A DNA stretch of 64,000 nucleotides from Fen-1359 sp963710355 (GTDB lineage Bacteria > Planctomycetota > Phycisphaerae > Sedimentisphaerales > Anaerobacaceae): assembly GCA_963710355.1 (NCBI GenBank), contig CAVPZU010000003.1, forward strand, positions 992,001 to 1,056,000, written 5' to 3'. Below are positions 46,134 through 56,310 of this stretch, piece after piece; the first letter of the stretch is position 1; the number at the start of each line of letters is the position of its first letter. The notes under the pieces are model-generated. The model was given only the letters and a program-made list of their open reading frames with translations. It made no database searches and was not told the DNA's origin. Position numbers and translations under genes: made by a program.

Positions 46134-49100
46134 ATGCGGCCAAAGCGACAATTTATCCTTGTCTTTGTCCTGCCGGCAGTTCTTCTGCTGCCCGCAGTTG
46201 TCCGTCCCGCACAGAACCTGCTGGCCTTTGCAGGACAAGACCTTCACCTTTCAGGGAAAAATCTCATTAGTTTCCAGTTGAACACCGAAGAGCATTGCCT
46301 GCTCTTTACCGAAAATTTCCATCTTGTTATCGGCGGCGTCACTTTCACCAGCGACAGTGCCGTAATCTGGCTCGAAAGTCCGCCTTCTGGCGGACCTTCG
46401 GCGCATTATAATGCAGAGGCATATCTTACCGGCAATATTTCCACCGCGCAGACCAAAAACGCCCTCACTGCAAGATTGGCTCAACAGTCTGCGGATGACG
46501 GCCACGCCCTCGTTGTGAGCTTTGAAGTCACAGGCGAGATTTTCATCACGGCAGATAAAAGCCAGATTGCCGACCCGCAAAATTTGGCTCTTTACAAAAA
46601 AGCAGCCCGCTTTCGGCAGACAACGGTTTCTTTAGAGCCGGCTTTTCTCATTCAGAAGCAGGCTATGGTTCCCGGTTCCGCTGAAGGCGGAGCAGCGCAG
46701 CCCGCAGAGGAAGAAAAAAAGAATGTGCCGGCGCAAAGCTTTATCGAAAAAGCTCTTGCACAGCAGAAAAGAGGGTCCGCCGAAGGCGGATATCCGGTGA
46801 ATATCGCTCCTGCCGGCGAGACCCCACTGAAAATCGAATCAGTACCAATGGAAGGCGTCGATGCGGCCACCGTTATCGGCAGATTTTACATCTGGCAAAA
46901 GCAGGATGAAAGCGGCCGGGTCCTCGAACTGCAGGCCGACAAGGCTGTCATTTTCTATGCCGGCCAACCCCCGCTCCCCTCTTCCGACAGGAAAACGCAG
47001 GGGCGGACACAACAAGAACCCAACAGCACACAGCCTGTTCCGCCTGGAGGCGCAATAAAGGCGGTCTATGTTGCCGGCGATGTGCAAATGACGGATGGCC
47101 CCAGAAACATTAAAGCCGATGAAATTTATTACGACTTCGAGGCGAAAAACGCTATTATCCTCAATGCCTCGATGAGAAGCTTTGATGAAAACCGCAACAT
47201 ACCGATTTACGTGCGGGCGGCTAAATTAAGAGAGCTTGCCCAAAGTAAATTCGTTGCGGAAAATGTCACCATAACCACCAGCGAATTTTACAAGCCGCAG
47301 GTCGCCGTAACCGCATCGGCTGCTCTTGTCACCGATACTACCAACGTCGATTCGCAGGCAGGGGGGGTGAACAAGAACAGTTATCAGGCTGAGATGCAGG
47401 ACGCCCAATTCAAGCTCGATGATTACACATTCTTTGCCTGGCCGCACATCTGCACCAATCTCGAAAGGCCCGATACCCCAATAAGGAGAATTCGCTTCAG
47501 TCAGGATAATCACTGGGGGCCGTCAATAGAGACTGAGTGGTATTTCGCCAGGCTGCTCGGCCTGCACGAGCCCCAGGGTGTTGACGGAACTATGATGGTC
47601 GATTACTTCGGCAAGAGAGGTCTCGGCGTTGGCAGCGAGATTGACTATACAAAAGAAACCTATTATGGCCGGATTTTAGGCTATTATATTGACGACCACG
47701 GTAAAGACTACCTCGGCAGGGACGACAGCAGGAGAGACCTCGAACCGCCTAATGAAACGAGGGGCAGATTCAGCCTCCGGCACAGACAGTTCCTGCCCGA
47801 CAAATGGCAGCTTACCACCGAGTTCAACTACGCCTCCGACGAAAACTTCATAGAGTCATTCTATCGCAACGAGTTTAATGTCTATAGACCGGAAACTTAT
47901 TTACAACTCAAACAAATCAAAGACAATCGTGCCTTGTCAATCCTGGGCAAATGGCGAACAAATGATTTTGAAGACACGCTGCAGGAATTGCCCACCGTCG
48001 AATATCACCGCACCGCAGATTCCCTGCCGACCGACATATTCTCGCTCTATACCGATATTCAGCTAAGCCGTTTTCAGCAAAAAATCGGCGAAAACCATAC
48101 TACGGCAATCGACGAAAACCCGTTCACTTTTATAAGCTACCGCAGCGAGCTTGATATGCCGTTAAGGCTGGACACCATAAAGGTTGTGCCGTATATTGCA
48201 GGCACGTTCGGCTATGATGACCGCAGCGGCTTCAGAAGGAGTCTCGTTGACGGCAGCGATACAGGACCATTTGGCGAAGAGCAGCTCTGGATTGGCGAGG
48301 CAGGCATCCGTATCTTCCCGCAGGCCTGGTGGAAAGTTTTCCCGGATGTAAATTCGCGATTGTTCGACCTCGACCAGCTGCGGCACGTTATTCAGCCGAG
48401 CATAACCGCCGTCCTTTTCGAGGAATCCGACAAGGTCGCCGACCAGCCCGACATCATAAGTTTCGCCCTAAGCCAGCGACTCCAGACAAAGCGAGGCCCT
48501 GCTGATAACAAACAGACCGTCGACTGGATGCGGCTTGATACCGAATTTGTATCAGTTGAAAACAGCAGCGACGCCACCGATGCAGGGCCGGGGCCGGACA
48601 GATTTCTCTGGGCAAAACCCATCGTGCCGCTTCAAGTTCTTTCCGCTCCGCAAATTTTTAACGGCGACCTTAACCCATCAAGCCTGCACAGATTTGAGCT
48701 ATACGGCCCAAAGCGGGATTATATGTCCGCAGATTACTTCTGGCGATTAAGCGATACGACGGCACTCCTCAGCGATTTATATTACGATACGCAGGGCGGC
48801 ACAATCGAGCAGTTTGATGTCGGCTTTTCGAGATTGGCCTGGCCTGACCTCAGCTATTACATCGGCAGCAGATACCTCAAGCGAGTCGAGGTTCTTGACG
48901 AAAAAGGCTCGAACGTCTTTACCTTCGCCGCCACTTACATCCTTGACCCGCGATATACTCTTGTTTTTGCCCAGCAGTTCGATTTTCACTATAGCGCAAA
49001 TATCCGAAGCGACATTACCCTGATAAGAAACTATCACCGCGTTAGCTGTGCCTTTACAATCAGCGTTGATGACTCACTACAGAGTCGGGCGGTGATGTTC

Positions 49101-49181
49101 AGCATCTGGCCTGAAGGCATAAAGGAAATGGGTGTCGGCGACAAAAGATATATGGAGCTCGGCGGTTCATCAGGCTTCTAA
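46134..49181 (+). CDS. lptD: LptD-type outer membrane LPS assembly protein
   Basis: About 1015 residues. Signal peptide (QFILVFVLPAVLLLPAVVRP), an OstA/LptA-like region (about 30-400) with repeated short beta segments (YVAGDVQMTDGPRNIKADEI, YYDFEAKNAIILNASMRSFD, AAKLRELAQSKFVAENVTIT), and a C-terminal beta-barrel of amphipathic strands ending in GF. LptD inserts lipopolysaccharide-like lipid in the outer leaflet. The frame is open to 46059 but the part before 46134 translates a TCCGCC palindrome (46101-46115); the ATG at 46134 directly starts the signal peptide. Three further palindromes are inside the gene (46379, about 46676, 46776; peptides PPSGGPS, GSAEGG), all before the barrel. Identity as LptD versus another OstA-like protein is likely, not certain. 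Confidence 0.82.
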   Translation: MRPKRQFILVFVLPAVLLLPAVVRPAQNLLAFAGQDLHLSGKNLISFQLNTEEHCLLFTENFHLVIGGVTFTSDSAVIWLESPPSGGPSAHYNAEAYLTGNISTAQTKNALTARLAQQSADDGHALVVSFEVTGEIFITADKSQIADPQNLALYKKAARFRQTTVSLEPAFLIQKQAMVPGSAEGGAAQPAEEEKKNVPAQSFIEKALAQQKRGSAEGGYPVNIAPAGETPLKIESVPMEGVDAATVIGRFYIWQKQDESGRVLELQADKAVIFYAGQPPLPSSDRKTQGRTQQEPNSTQPVPPGGAIKAVYVAGDVQMTDGPRNIKADEIYYDFEAKNAIILNASMRSFDENRNIPIYVRAAKLRELAQSKFVAENVTITTSEFYKPQVAVTASAALVTDTTNVDSQAGGVNKNSYQAEMQDAQFKLDDYTFFAWPHICTNLERPDTPIRRIRFSQDNHWGPSIETEWYFARLLGLHEPQGVDGTMMVDYFGKRGLGVGSEIDYTKETYYGRILGYYIDDHGKDYLGRDDSRRDLEPPNETRGRFSLRHRQFLPDKWQLTTEFNYASDENFIESFYRNEFNVYRPETYLQLKQIKDNRALSILGKWRTNDFEDTLQELPTVEYHRTADSLPTDIFSLYTDIQLSRFQQKIGENHTTAIDENPFTFISYRSELDMPLRLDTIKVVPYIAGTFGYDDRSGFRRSLVDGSDTGPFGEEQLWIGEAGIRIFPQAWWKVFPDVNSRLFDLDQLRHVIQPSITAVLFEESDKVADQPDIISFALSQRLQTKRGPADNKQTVDWMRLDTEFVSVENSSDATDAGPGPDRFLWAKPIVPLQVLSAPQIFNGDLNPSSLHRFELYGPKRDYMSADYFWRLSDTTALLSDLYYDTQGGTIEQFDVGFSRLAWPDLSYYIGSRYLKRVEVLDEKGSNVFTFAATYILDPRYTLVFAQQFDFHYSANIRSDITLIRNYHRVSCAFTISVDDSLQSRAVMFSIWPEGIKEMGVGDKRYMELGGSSGF

Positions 49182-49349
49182 AACTTTTTTGCCACAGGTT
49201 TCACTGAAAAGAATTGCCACAAAAAGGCACAAAAGAAAGAGGAAAATTAACCGCGGATTAACGCGGATTTACACAGATTCTATTTCCGGCAGACTACATT
49301 GCTAACAAAAAGTATTGTATATTATTATATTCAATAAGAAATAAATAAA

Positions 49350-50222
49350 ATGACCGGTAAATGCAAACTTTGTGAAAAAAATACAAACTTAGAACAAAGC
49401 CATATAATTCCAAAATTTATATATAAGTGGTTAAAAGAAACTTCTGCAACAGGATATTTGAGATTTGGTCAAAATCCCAACAAAAGAATTCAAGATGGAT
49501 TTAAAGAATATTTACTTTGTGGCGATTGCGAGGATCTTTTAAATAAATGGGAAACAGAATTTGCAACAAACATTTTTCATCCATTAATGGCAGGCAAAAA
49601 CAATTATTTTAATTATAGGTCTTGGTTTCTTAAATTTGTTGTTTCCTTAAGTTGGCGTTCTTTGTTATATTGCAAAAAGATTGGTTTACCTCACTTCACA
49701 GAAGAACAAATAAATGAAGTTGAGCAAGCATTAGAAGCTTGGAGAAAGTTTTTGTTGGGGAAAATCAAACACCCTGGAAAATACCAGCAACATGTCCTTC
49801 CTGTCGGTATTGTGTCGAAATTATTTATGCCAGGCTTGCCAGAAAACATCAACCGATATTTTTTAACAGGTATTGATATAGACCCCATAGCAAATAATCA
49901 GCAGGCTTTGGTTTATATTCACATTCCTTATTTTATATTTTTTGGGGGCATTCAAATTAAACCTGAACTATGGAAAAATACAATAATTCATGTCAACAAA
50001 GGGACCGTTGGCATCAGTAAATGCATTATCCCTCAAAGCTGCGCCGATTACATAATTGATAAAGCAAAAGAAGTTGGAAAAATTGGAAAAAGTTTATCGG
50101 AGTGCCAAAAAGATAAAATAGAAAAAACAATGAGAAATGATTTGGGTAGAGTAGTTAATTCAGAAACTTTTAAAACTATGCAAGCTGATGTTAAATTGTT
50201 TGGTGATAAAACATTTGAATAA
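49350..50222 (+). CDS. AT-rich gene for a putative zinc/HNH-like protein
   Basis: A 290-residue soluble protein. At the start it has CKLCEKN, then QSHIIPKFIYKWL and, 45 residues later, LLCGDCED: two Cys pairs around a conserved His, as in treble-clef/HNH-type zinc sites (where a HIIP segment is frequent). No complete HNH signature can be read. The remainder is helical with aromatic residues and unknown. Codon use is strongly AT-rich compared with lptD before it and fba after it, so transfer from another genome is likely. It starts at ATG after an AT-rich leader (aataagaaataaata) with no clear Shine-Dalgarno. A role in DNA cutting or defence would be a guess. Confidence 0.6.
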   Translation: MTGKCKLCEKNTNLEQSHIIPKFIYKWLKETSATGYLRFGQNPNKRIQDGFKEYLLCGDCEDLLNKWETEFATNIFHPLMAGKNNYFNYRSWFLKFVVSLSWRSLLYCKKIGLPHFTEEQINEVEQALEAWRKFLLGKIKHPGKYQQHVLPVGIVSKLFMPGLPENINRYFLTGIDIDPIANNQQALVYIHIPYFIFFGGIQIKPELWKNTIIHVNKGTVGISKCIIPQSCADYIIDKAKEVGKIGKSLSECQKDKIEKTMRNDLGRVVNSETFKTMQADVKLFGDKTFE

Positions 50223-50357
50223 AAACATCTAACAATTTGCTTCGTTAGTCTGTAATTCAGACAATTGGTGCAGTGTTTTGTTGATTTTAGGATAATAGCA
50301 GCATAAGATCAGCGGAAATCGTATTGTATAGTATTATTTTAGGCGTTTTATTCTATT

Positions 50358-50822
50358 ATGGCAGATACGCGTCTTACGAAAGTCTGTTTTGTGCGAGCAA
50401 CATATCTGTGCCTGCTCGCCATCTTCCGACCAGAAAAATTAGTCAAGGAGGAGGAAAAGGATAATGAAGCGCGAAAAAATTTCTTACCACCTCTGGCCAC
50501 TCCTGAACAGCGCGCATTTGTAATTAGTCGAGCATTCTGGTCCTCGCTTCTTCTGATGATTACTTCTTTGGCGATTGGATATATTGTCGGTCGAGTCATT
50601 GATAAATTGTTAGGCTCAGTGCCTAAGATTTTAATCACGTCATTACAAATCATAGGAGCAATGATTCTTCTATGGGGAACGCTATTTGTGAGAGGTTGGG
50701 AAATTCAGTCTTACGGTGGGGTTACTCTTTCTGAGAGAGTCAACAGATGGATTTACCGTGCCTTATATTGTATTGGCACAGCTATCATCATCTGTTCTTT
50801 GGTGCTGTCATCAAACGGCTAA
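50358..50822 (+). CDS. Hypothetical membrane protein
   Basis: A 154-residue protein with a polar N-terminus and three hydrophobic segments (LLLMITSLAIGYIVGRVI, ILITSLQIIGAMILLWGTLF, LYCIGTAIIICSLVLSS). GC content lies between its AT-rich left neighbour and fba. I do not recognise a family. No clear ribosome binding site is seen and the first 20 residues are uncertain. Confidence 0.5.
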   Translation: MADTRLTKVCFVRATYLCLLAIFRPEKLVKEEEKDNEARKNFLPPLATPEQRAFVISRAFWSSLLLMITSLAIGYIVGRVIDKLLGSVPKILITSLQIIGAMILLWGTLFVRGWEIQSYGGVTLSERVNRWIYRALYCIGTAIIICSLVLSSNG

Positions 50823-51022
50823 CTTCACTTGCACCCGACCGCTCAGCCGGGGCGGGTTAGGGCTAAACAAACGATACCCTGAACCCTATACCCTTTGTCC
50901 TCTTGTTTTTTATTTAAGGTCTGTGGCATTTCTTTCTTGATTTTTTGCAATAATATGATTGAATTGTACGGTTTGTCCTTTAGCAAAACGTTTGTAATTA
51001 CCGGTTTATTAAGGAGCTTTCT

Positions 51023-51973
51023 ATGCCGTTAGTTGATACCAAAAAGATGTTCAAAATGGCCTACAAAAATGGCTACGCCGTCGGGGCGTTCAACGTCAAT
51101 AATATGGAAATCACTCAGGGCATTATGGAGGCGATAGCCGAGGAAAAGGCGCCCCTGATTCTGCAAATTTCCAAAGGCGCTCGTGAATACGCCAGTATGA
51201 GTTATCTTATGGCCATAATCGGTGTGGCCGTGAAGGAAAATCCGGATATACCGATTTGCGTTCATCTCGACCACGGCGATACGTTTGAGCTTTGCAAGCA
51301 GTGCGTCGATGAAGGTTTTACTTCGGTGATGATTGATGCATCGAAAAAGCCCTTCGAGGAAAACGTAGCCCTTACCAAAAAGGTCGTTGAATACGCCCAC
51401 AAACACAATGTCGTTGTCGAGGCTGAGCTGGGCCAATTGGGCGGAATCGAAGAGCACGTTGTCGGCGTAAGTATGGATGATATTGCCAAGCACCTAACCG
51501 ACCCCGACCAGGTTGCCGACTTTGTAAAGAAGACCGGCTGCGATTCCTTGGCCGTCGCTATCGGCACAAGCCACGGCGCATACAAGTTCAAAAGTGAACC
51601 GAAACTTGCCCTCGACGTAGTAGAAAAGATAAGTAAAAAGCTGCCGGGTTATCCGCTGGTTATGCACGGCTCGAGCTCGGTGCTGAAGGAATTCAAGGAC
51701 CTCATCAACAAATACGGCGGCAAGATGCCCGATGCGATGGGTGTGCCGGAAGAGGCCATCAGCAAGGCTGCCAAGATGGCTGTCTGCAAGGTCAATATCG
51801 ATACCGACCTTCGTATGGCCTTGACCGCCAAAATCAGACAGGTCTTTGCAGAAAAGCCGGCAGAATTCGACCCGCGTAAATATCTCGGCCCGGGCAGAGA
51901 TGCAATAAAGGATATGGTAAAGCATAAATTGCACGTATTGGGCTGCAACGGCAGGGCGGCTGAATGTCTGTGA
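51023..51973 (+). CDS. fba: Class II fructose-bisphosphate aldolase
   Basis: A 316-residue zinc aldolase of glycolysis and gluconeogenesis, which splits fructose 1,6-bisphosphate into glyceraldehyde 3-phosphate and dihydroxyacetone phosphate. Catalytic Asp83 and zinc ligand His84 sit in HLDHGD; the other zinc ligands are His184 (GTSHGAYK) and His215 (MHGSSS). VEAELGQLGGIE, the NIDTDLR phosphate loop near the end and the start VDTKKMFKMAYKNGYAVGAF are all present. Full length and intact. An aaggag stretch is eight bases ahead of the ATG. Confidence 0.96.
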   Translation: MPLVDTKKMFKMAYKNGYAVGAFNVNNMEITQGIMEAIAEEKAPLILQISKGAREYASMSYLMAIIGVAVKENPDIPICVHLDHGDTFELCKQCVDEGFTSVMIDASKKPFEENVALTKKVVEYAHKHNVVVEAELGQLGGIEEHVVGVSMDDIAKHLTDPDQVADFVKKTGCDSLAVAIGTSHGAYKFKSEPKLALDVVEKISKKLPGYPLVMHGSSSVLKEFKDLINKYGGKMPDAMGVPEEAISKAAKMAVCKVNIDTDLRMALTAKIRQVFAEKPAEFDPRKYLGPGRDAIKDMVKHKLHVLGCNGRAAECL

Positions 51974-52051
51974 GTTAGTGCATAGGGATTAGTGGTTAGT
52001 GCATAGTGGACAGAAAAAGAATATAGAATATAGAAAGCAGAACATCAAATA

Positions 52052-54391
52052 ATGAAACATAAAAAATTGAAATTGTCGGTGAGCATTTTTCTGGCCGCTG
52101 CATTAGTCTCGAATTGTTTCGGTATGTCCTCGAAACAAACCTCGACCGAAACGCTGAAGATTGCCGCTCCTCCGCAGGCCGTTGAGCCGAATGTATCTTC
52201 CAATGTCTCGCCGCAATCCCTCAATCTGACGGATACCGCCTGCAAACTTGTCTATCAGGGCTGGTTTGACCAGGCCGAAAAACTGATAAAGCAGTCGTCC
52301 GACCAAAGTTTTCCGAGCCTCCAAAAAATCATGCAGATTAGCGAACAATACGAGCAGATGCAGCAGCGGCGCCGGTCTGAGTATGCTGCTGCTTACCAAA
52401 AAGAGCTGGAAGAACTTAAAAAAATAGAAACCCAGACTAAGGCGGAAGATGCAAACAACGGAAAAATCAGTGATGTAAATGACACAAACGACGTCAACGA
52501 CCTGGCGAAGACGCTATCGGTTATTGCCAGAGCAGCCGAATATGCAGCATCAGAACAGAAAACAGAGCACTGTTGAATAGTCCGTTTGTTGTTCAGACCT
52601 TCCGGCGGGCGACGGACAAGGCTGCCGATTACGAGTCGAAAGGAAAATGGATTGATGCATACCTTGCCTGCTATAGCTGGCTGTCGGTTATCGATGCCAA
52701 CAACAAAAGCTACTCGGATTATGCCGAACATCTCGTCGATAAGGCTGATATCGTTGCATCTTTTATGGACAGCCCCTGTGAGACATCCAGCCAGCGCTAT
52801 GACGGGGTAAGCAAACAGCCATTTCTCAACGCGTTAGATATTCTCGAGGCGAACTATGTGAACAGGATTATCGATTACCAGCAGATGCTCGCAAAGGCTC
52901 TTACACGCTGCAAATTGCTCTGTGATGTTCTGTCGCTGTCAAAAGACCAGATACTTAAAAACATATCCGAAATCGAAGGACCCCAACTCGAAAAGAGCCC
53001 TCGACATTCCCGACAGTAACCAGCTTGGGGCCTGGTCGAAAAATCTCGACCTCATCCAAAATGAATTAAGCAAATGGCCTCTCGGAATCGACAAGGGCAA
53101 ATTCGTGGAAACCTTCGAAAGGGTCCTCAAGACAAACTCTGATACCGCTAAAATTCCGGAAACTATCCTCATTGCCCAGTTTTCAGATGCCGCTTTTTCC
53201 GCTCTCGACCCCTATACCGTAATGGTCTGGCCTCAGGAGACCAAAGAGTTTGAAAAACTGATGACCAATGAGTTTTCCGGCATCGGCGTCGAGATTGCCA
53301 AACCAAAGGGACTGCTTACAATCAACAGCCTCCTGTCGGATTCTCCCGCTTATAACTGCGGACTTGATGCAGGCGACATCATCGAATCTGTTGACGGCGT
53401 TCCCACAAAAGATATGTCCCTTACCTGTGCCGTCAAATCCATAACAGGACCTGCCGGCACAAAGGTTAAGTTGACCGTAAGGCGCTCCGGCGAAGATAAA
53501 CCCTTTGATGTAACCGTCACCAGAGCCACTATCACCGTGCCGACAATCTACGGCTGGCAGCGAACGCTCGAAGGAAAATGGCTGTATATGATTGATGAGG
53601 AAGAAAAAATAGGTTATGTCCGGATTACCAGCTTTTCCGAAAAAACCGCTGACGATCTCGAAAAAGTTCTCAATGCCCTCGAAGACGATGGTATGAGAGG
53701 CCTGATTCTCGACCTGCGTTTTAATTCCGGCGGATTGCTTAACAGCGCAACCGACATCGTCGACAAATTCCTCTCCAAAGGCCTGATAGTCAGCACGAGG
53801 CCCAGATACGGCTTTTGGACATACATCAGCGCAACCAGAGAAGGCACTCATCCGGATTACCCCCTCGTTATTTTGATTAACTCCGGCTCGGCCAGCGCCT
53901 CAGAGATTGTCGCTGGCGCCCTTGCCGACAAGACGCATAACCGCGCAATTCTGGTGGGCGAAAGAACTCACGGCAAGGGAAGCGTCCAGCAGATTTCGAC
54001 GAGGCCCGGCTCAAATGCAAAACTCAAATTCACGGTGGCCTATTACCACCTCCCCTCAGGCCAGCGGGTTGAAAGCCGCGATGAGATGAAAAAGCAGGGC
54101 AGAACAGACTGGGGGGTCGGGCCTAATGTCGAGGTAAAGATGAGCAACGGCGTCCTTCTGGTGAGCGACGACCTCAAGAAGATGCTCGATTTCCGCAGAG
54201 ATAATGATATGCTCGTTCAGTCAGGCCATAAATTAACCGGCACAGAAAAAAAACATTCACCGCAGGAAACGCTCGAATCTGACCCGCAGTTGGTGACCGG
54301 TTTGCTGGTGGTTAAAACAAAACTCATTGACGAGCAAAACTCCCTGTTGTTGGCGAAGGTTGCACAGCCTGCCGAGCAGCAGCAACAGTAG
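52052..54391 (+). CDS. Secreted S41 (CtpA-like) protease with PDZ domain, two frameshifts
   Basis: Read as one gene of about 780 codons. Signal peptide (LSVSIFLAAALVSNCFG), a helical N-terminal region with a coiled-coil part (SEQYEQMQQRRRSEYAAAYQ), frameshift near 52570, a further helical part (LNSPFVVQTFRRATDKAADY), frameshift in a C-run near 52985, and then the protease: PDZ (FSGIGVEIAKPKGLLTINSL, LDAGDIIESVDGVPTKDMSL) and the S41 core with LILDLRFNSGGLL, nucleophile Ser in INSGSASASEIVAGAL and Lys in ERTHGKGSVQ. Such enzymes trim periplasmic or exported proteins at their C-terminus. The broken part precedes the catalytic core, which alone is open from 52922, so a shorter cytosolic product could only arise by internal start. 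Confidence 0.85.
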
Positions 54392-54584
54392 TTTTTGGAG
54401 ACTGTTTTTCAGCTGCTGCTTTGCTGTTTGGTGTTTTTTTATTGCAACAATCGCACCGCCGCAGATAATATATCCCGACTGTATTTTGTTCGCCGAAGGC
54501 GGATTGTTTTCTTTTCAAACCTGCAATTGTTTGTAAAAAGTGAAGGCGGGTAATTAACAATACCGTGAAAGGGATTATTCCGGA

Positions 54585-56042
54585 ATGAGCGAGGAATTCA
54601 GAAAAGACCAAACAGCAGATAAATTTGAACAGCAGCGGCAGGTTAAGTTGTCCCGGATAAGAGAACTGGGCATTTATCCTTACGGCGACAGATATGATGG
54701 CGCCCAAAAAGCCTCTGATATAAAGGCTGCTTTCAAAGACGACCGTCCAGACCAGCGAGCCAATTGTGCCGGCAGAATCGTCCTCCTGCGGGATATTGGA
54801 AAACTGATTTTTATTACGCTGCGGGACTCCAGCGGCTCTATCCAGATAGGCCTCAGCAATAAACTGCTCTCTGAACAGTGGGAATTTATAAGGCTGCTGG
54901 AGGTCGGCGACATAATCGGTTCCGTCGGCCAGCTCGGCAAGACCAAAACCGGCGAAATAACAATCTGGGCCGACAAGGTGACTTTGCTGTGCAAATCGCT
55001 GATGCAGCCTCCTGAAAAATTTCACGGCTTGGCAGATGTTGACCTCCGCTATCGGCAAAGATACATTGACCTCTGGGCAAATCCACAGGTTATGGAGACC
55101 TTCAAAAAACGCAGCGCAATCCTCGCCTCCATAAGGCAGTTCCTCCGGGAAAAAGGCTTTATAGAGGTCGAAACTCCTATGATGCAGCCGATTCCGGGCG
55201 GCGCAGCGGCAAGACCCTTTATCACTCATCATAATACCCTCGACATAGACCTTTACCTCCGCATAGCACCGGAGCTGTATCTCAAAAGACTGCTCGTCGG
55301 CGGAATGGAAAAAGTCTTCGAGATAAACCGAAACTTCCGCAACGAAGGCCTCAGCAGATGGCACAACCCCGAATTTACCATGCTCGAACTTTATCAGGCC
55401 TACGGCGATTACAACCTTATGATGGACCTTACCGAAGAACTTGTTTTGGCTCTTGTCGATAAATACTGCCAAGGCCGGCAAATCCAGTTCGATAATACGA
55501 CAATAAATCTTGACAAACCCTGGCGGCGGGCAACCTACGCAGAACTTTTTGCTCAATACAGCGGCTGTAAAATAAATGACCTGCCCTCAATCAGAAAAAA
55601 GGCAGAAAAACTCGGTATTAACCAGTCGCAGATGGATGACGATATCGTTATCAACGAGGTTTTTGAAAACACCGTTGAGGAAAATCTGATAGACCCGACC
55701 TTTGTAATGGATTACCCGGCGTCGCTCTGTCCTTTGACAAGGCGCAAAAAAGATAATCCCGATATTGCGGAGCGCTTTGAATTGTTTATCGCCAAAATGG
55801 AGATCGCCAACGCCTATACCGAGCTTAACGACCCTGCCGTTCAGGAGGAAAATTTCAGGATTCAGCTTCGCGGCCAAAAGGAAACAATGGCAACGATGGA
55901 TGAGGATTTTGTCTTGGCCCTCAAATACGGAATGCCGCCTGCAGGCGGACTCGGCATCGGTATTGACAGACTCATTATGCTCCTTACAGCCTCTGACAGC
56001 ATCCGCGATGTGATCCTGTTCCCGATTTTGAGACCAAAATAA
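54585..56042 (+). CDS. lysS: Lysine--tRNA ligase, class II
   Basis: A 485-residue class IIb synthetase. The anticodon-binding OB-fold is residues about 50-165 (AGRIVLLRDIGKLIFITLRD). Motif 1 lies around RQFLREKGFIEVETPMMQP, motif 2 FEINRNFRNEGLSRWHNPEF and motif 3 GGLGIGIDRLIMLL. DVDLRYRQRYIDLWANP is typical of LysRS. The gene is complete, with ATG at 54585. It is followed by the Lol-type exporter genes on the same strand. Confidence 0.97.
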   Translation: MSEEFRKDQTADKFEQQRQVKLSRIRELGIYPYGDRYDGAQKASDIKAAFKDDRPDQRANCAGRIVLLRDIGKLIFITLRDSSGSIQIGLSNKLLSEQWEFIRLLEVGDIIGSVGQLGKTKTGEITIWADKVTLLCKSLMQPPEKFHGLADVDLRYRQRYIDLWANPQVMETFKKRSAILASIRQFLREKGFIEVETPMMQPIPGGAAARPFITHHNTLDIDLYLRIAPELYLKRLLVGGMEKVFEINRNFRNEGLSRWHNPEFTMLELYQAYGDYNLMMDLTEELVLALVDKYCQGRQIQFDNTTINLDKPWRRATYAELFAQYSGCKINDLPSIRKKAEKLGINQSQMDDDIVINEVFENTVEENLIDPTFVMDYPASLCPLTRRKKDNPDIAERFELFIAKMEIANAYTELNDPAVQEENFRIQLRGQKETMATMDEDFVLALKYGMPPAGGLGIGIDRLIMLLTASDSIRDVILFPILRPK

Positions 56043-56084
56043 ACCGGATATATATATTTTGTCGGAAGGCTAATCGTAAAATAA

Positions 56085-56265
56085 GGGTTATAAAAATCCT
56101 AAATCCGAATATCGAAATCCGAAACAATGTCGAATTACCAAAATCGGAATGTTCAAAACTGTTTTGAGCATTAGAAAATTAGTCCGCCGTAGGCGGATTG
56201 AATTTGTTTCGATTTTCGTATTTCGTGCTTCGAATTTAATTCGTTTTCGTAATTGGCTCCGTGGA
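56085..56265. repeat. Dispersed AT-rich repeat with central TCCGCC palindrome
   Basis: The stretch aaatccgaatatcgaaatcc to ttcgattttcgtatttcgtg is built of partly self-complementary AT-rich phrases around a palindrome at 56183-56197. It is of a kind common between genes in many bacteria. No gene is seen in 56043-56310. Confidence 0.6.
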
Positions 56266-56310
56266 TATATAAAGTTATTTCATTTAGTCATATTTGCTGA
56301 AGGGTAGATT

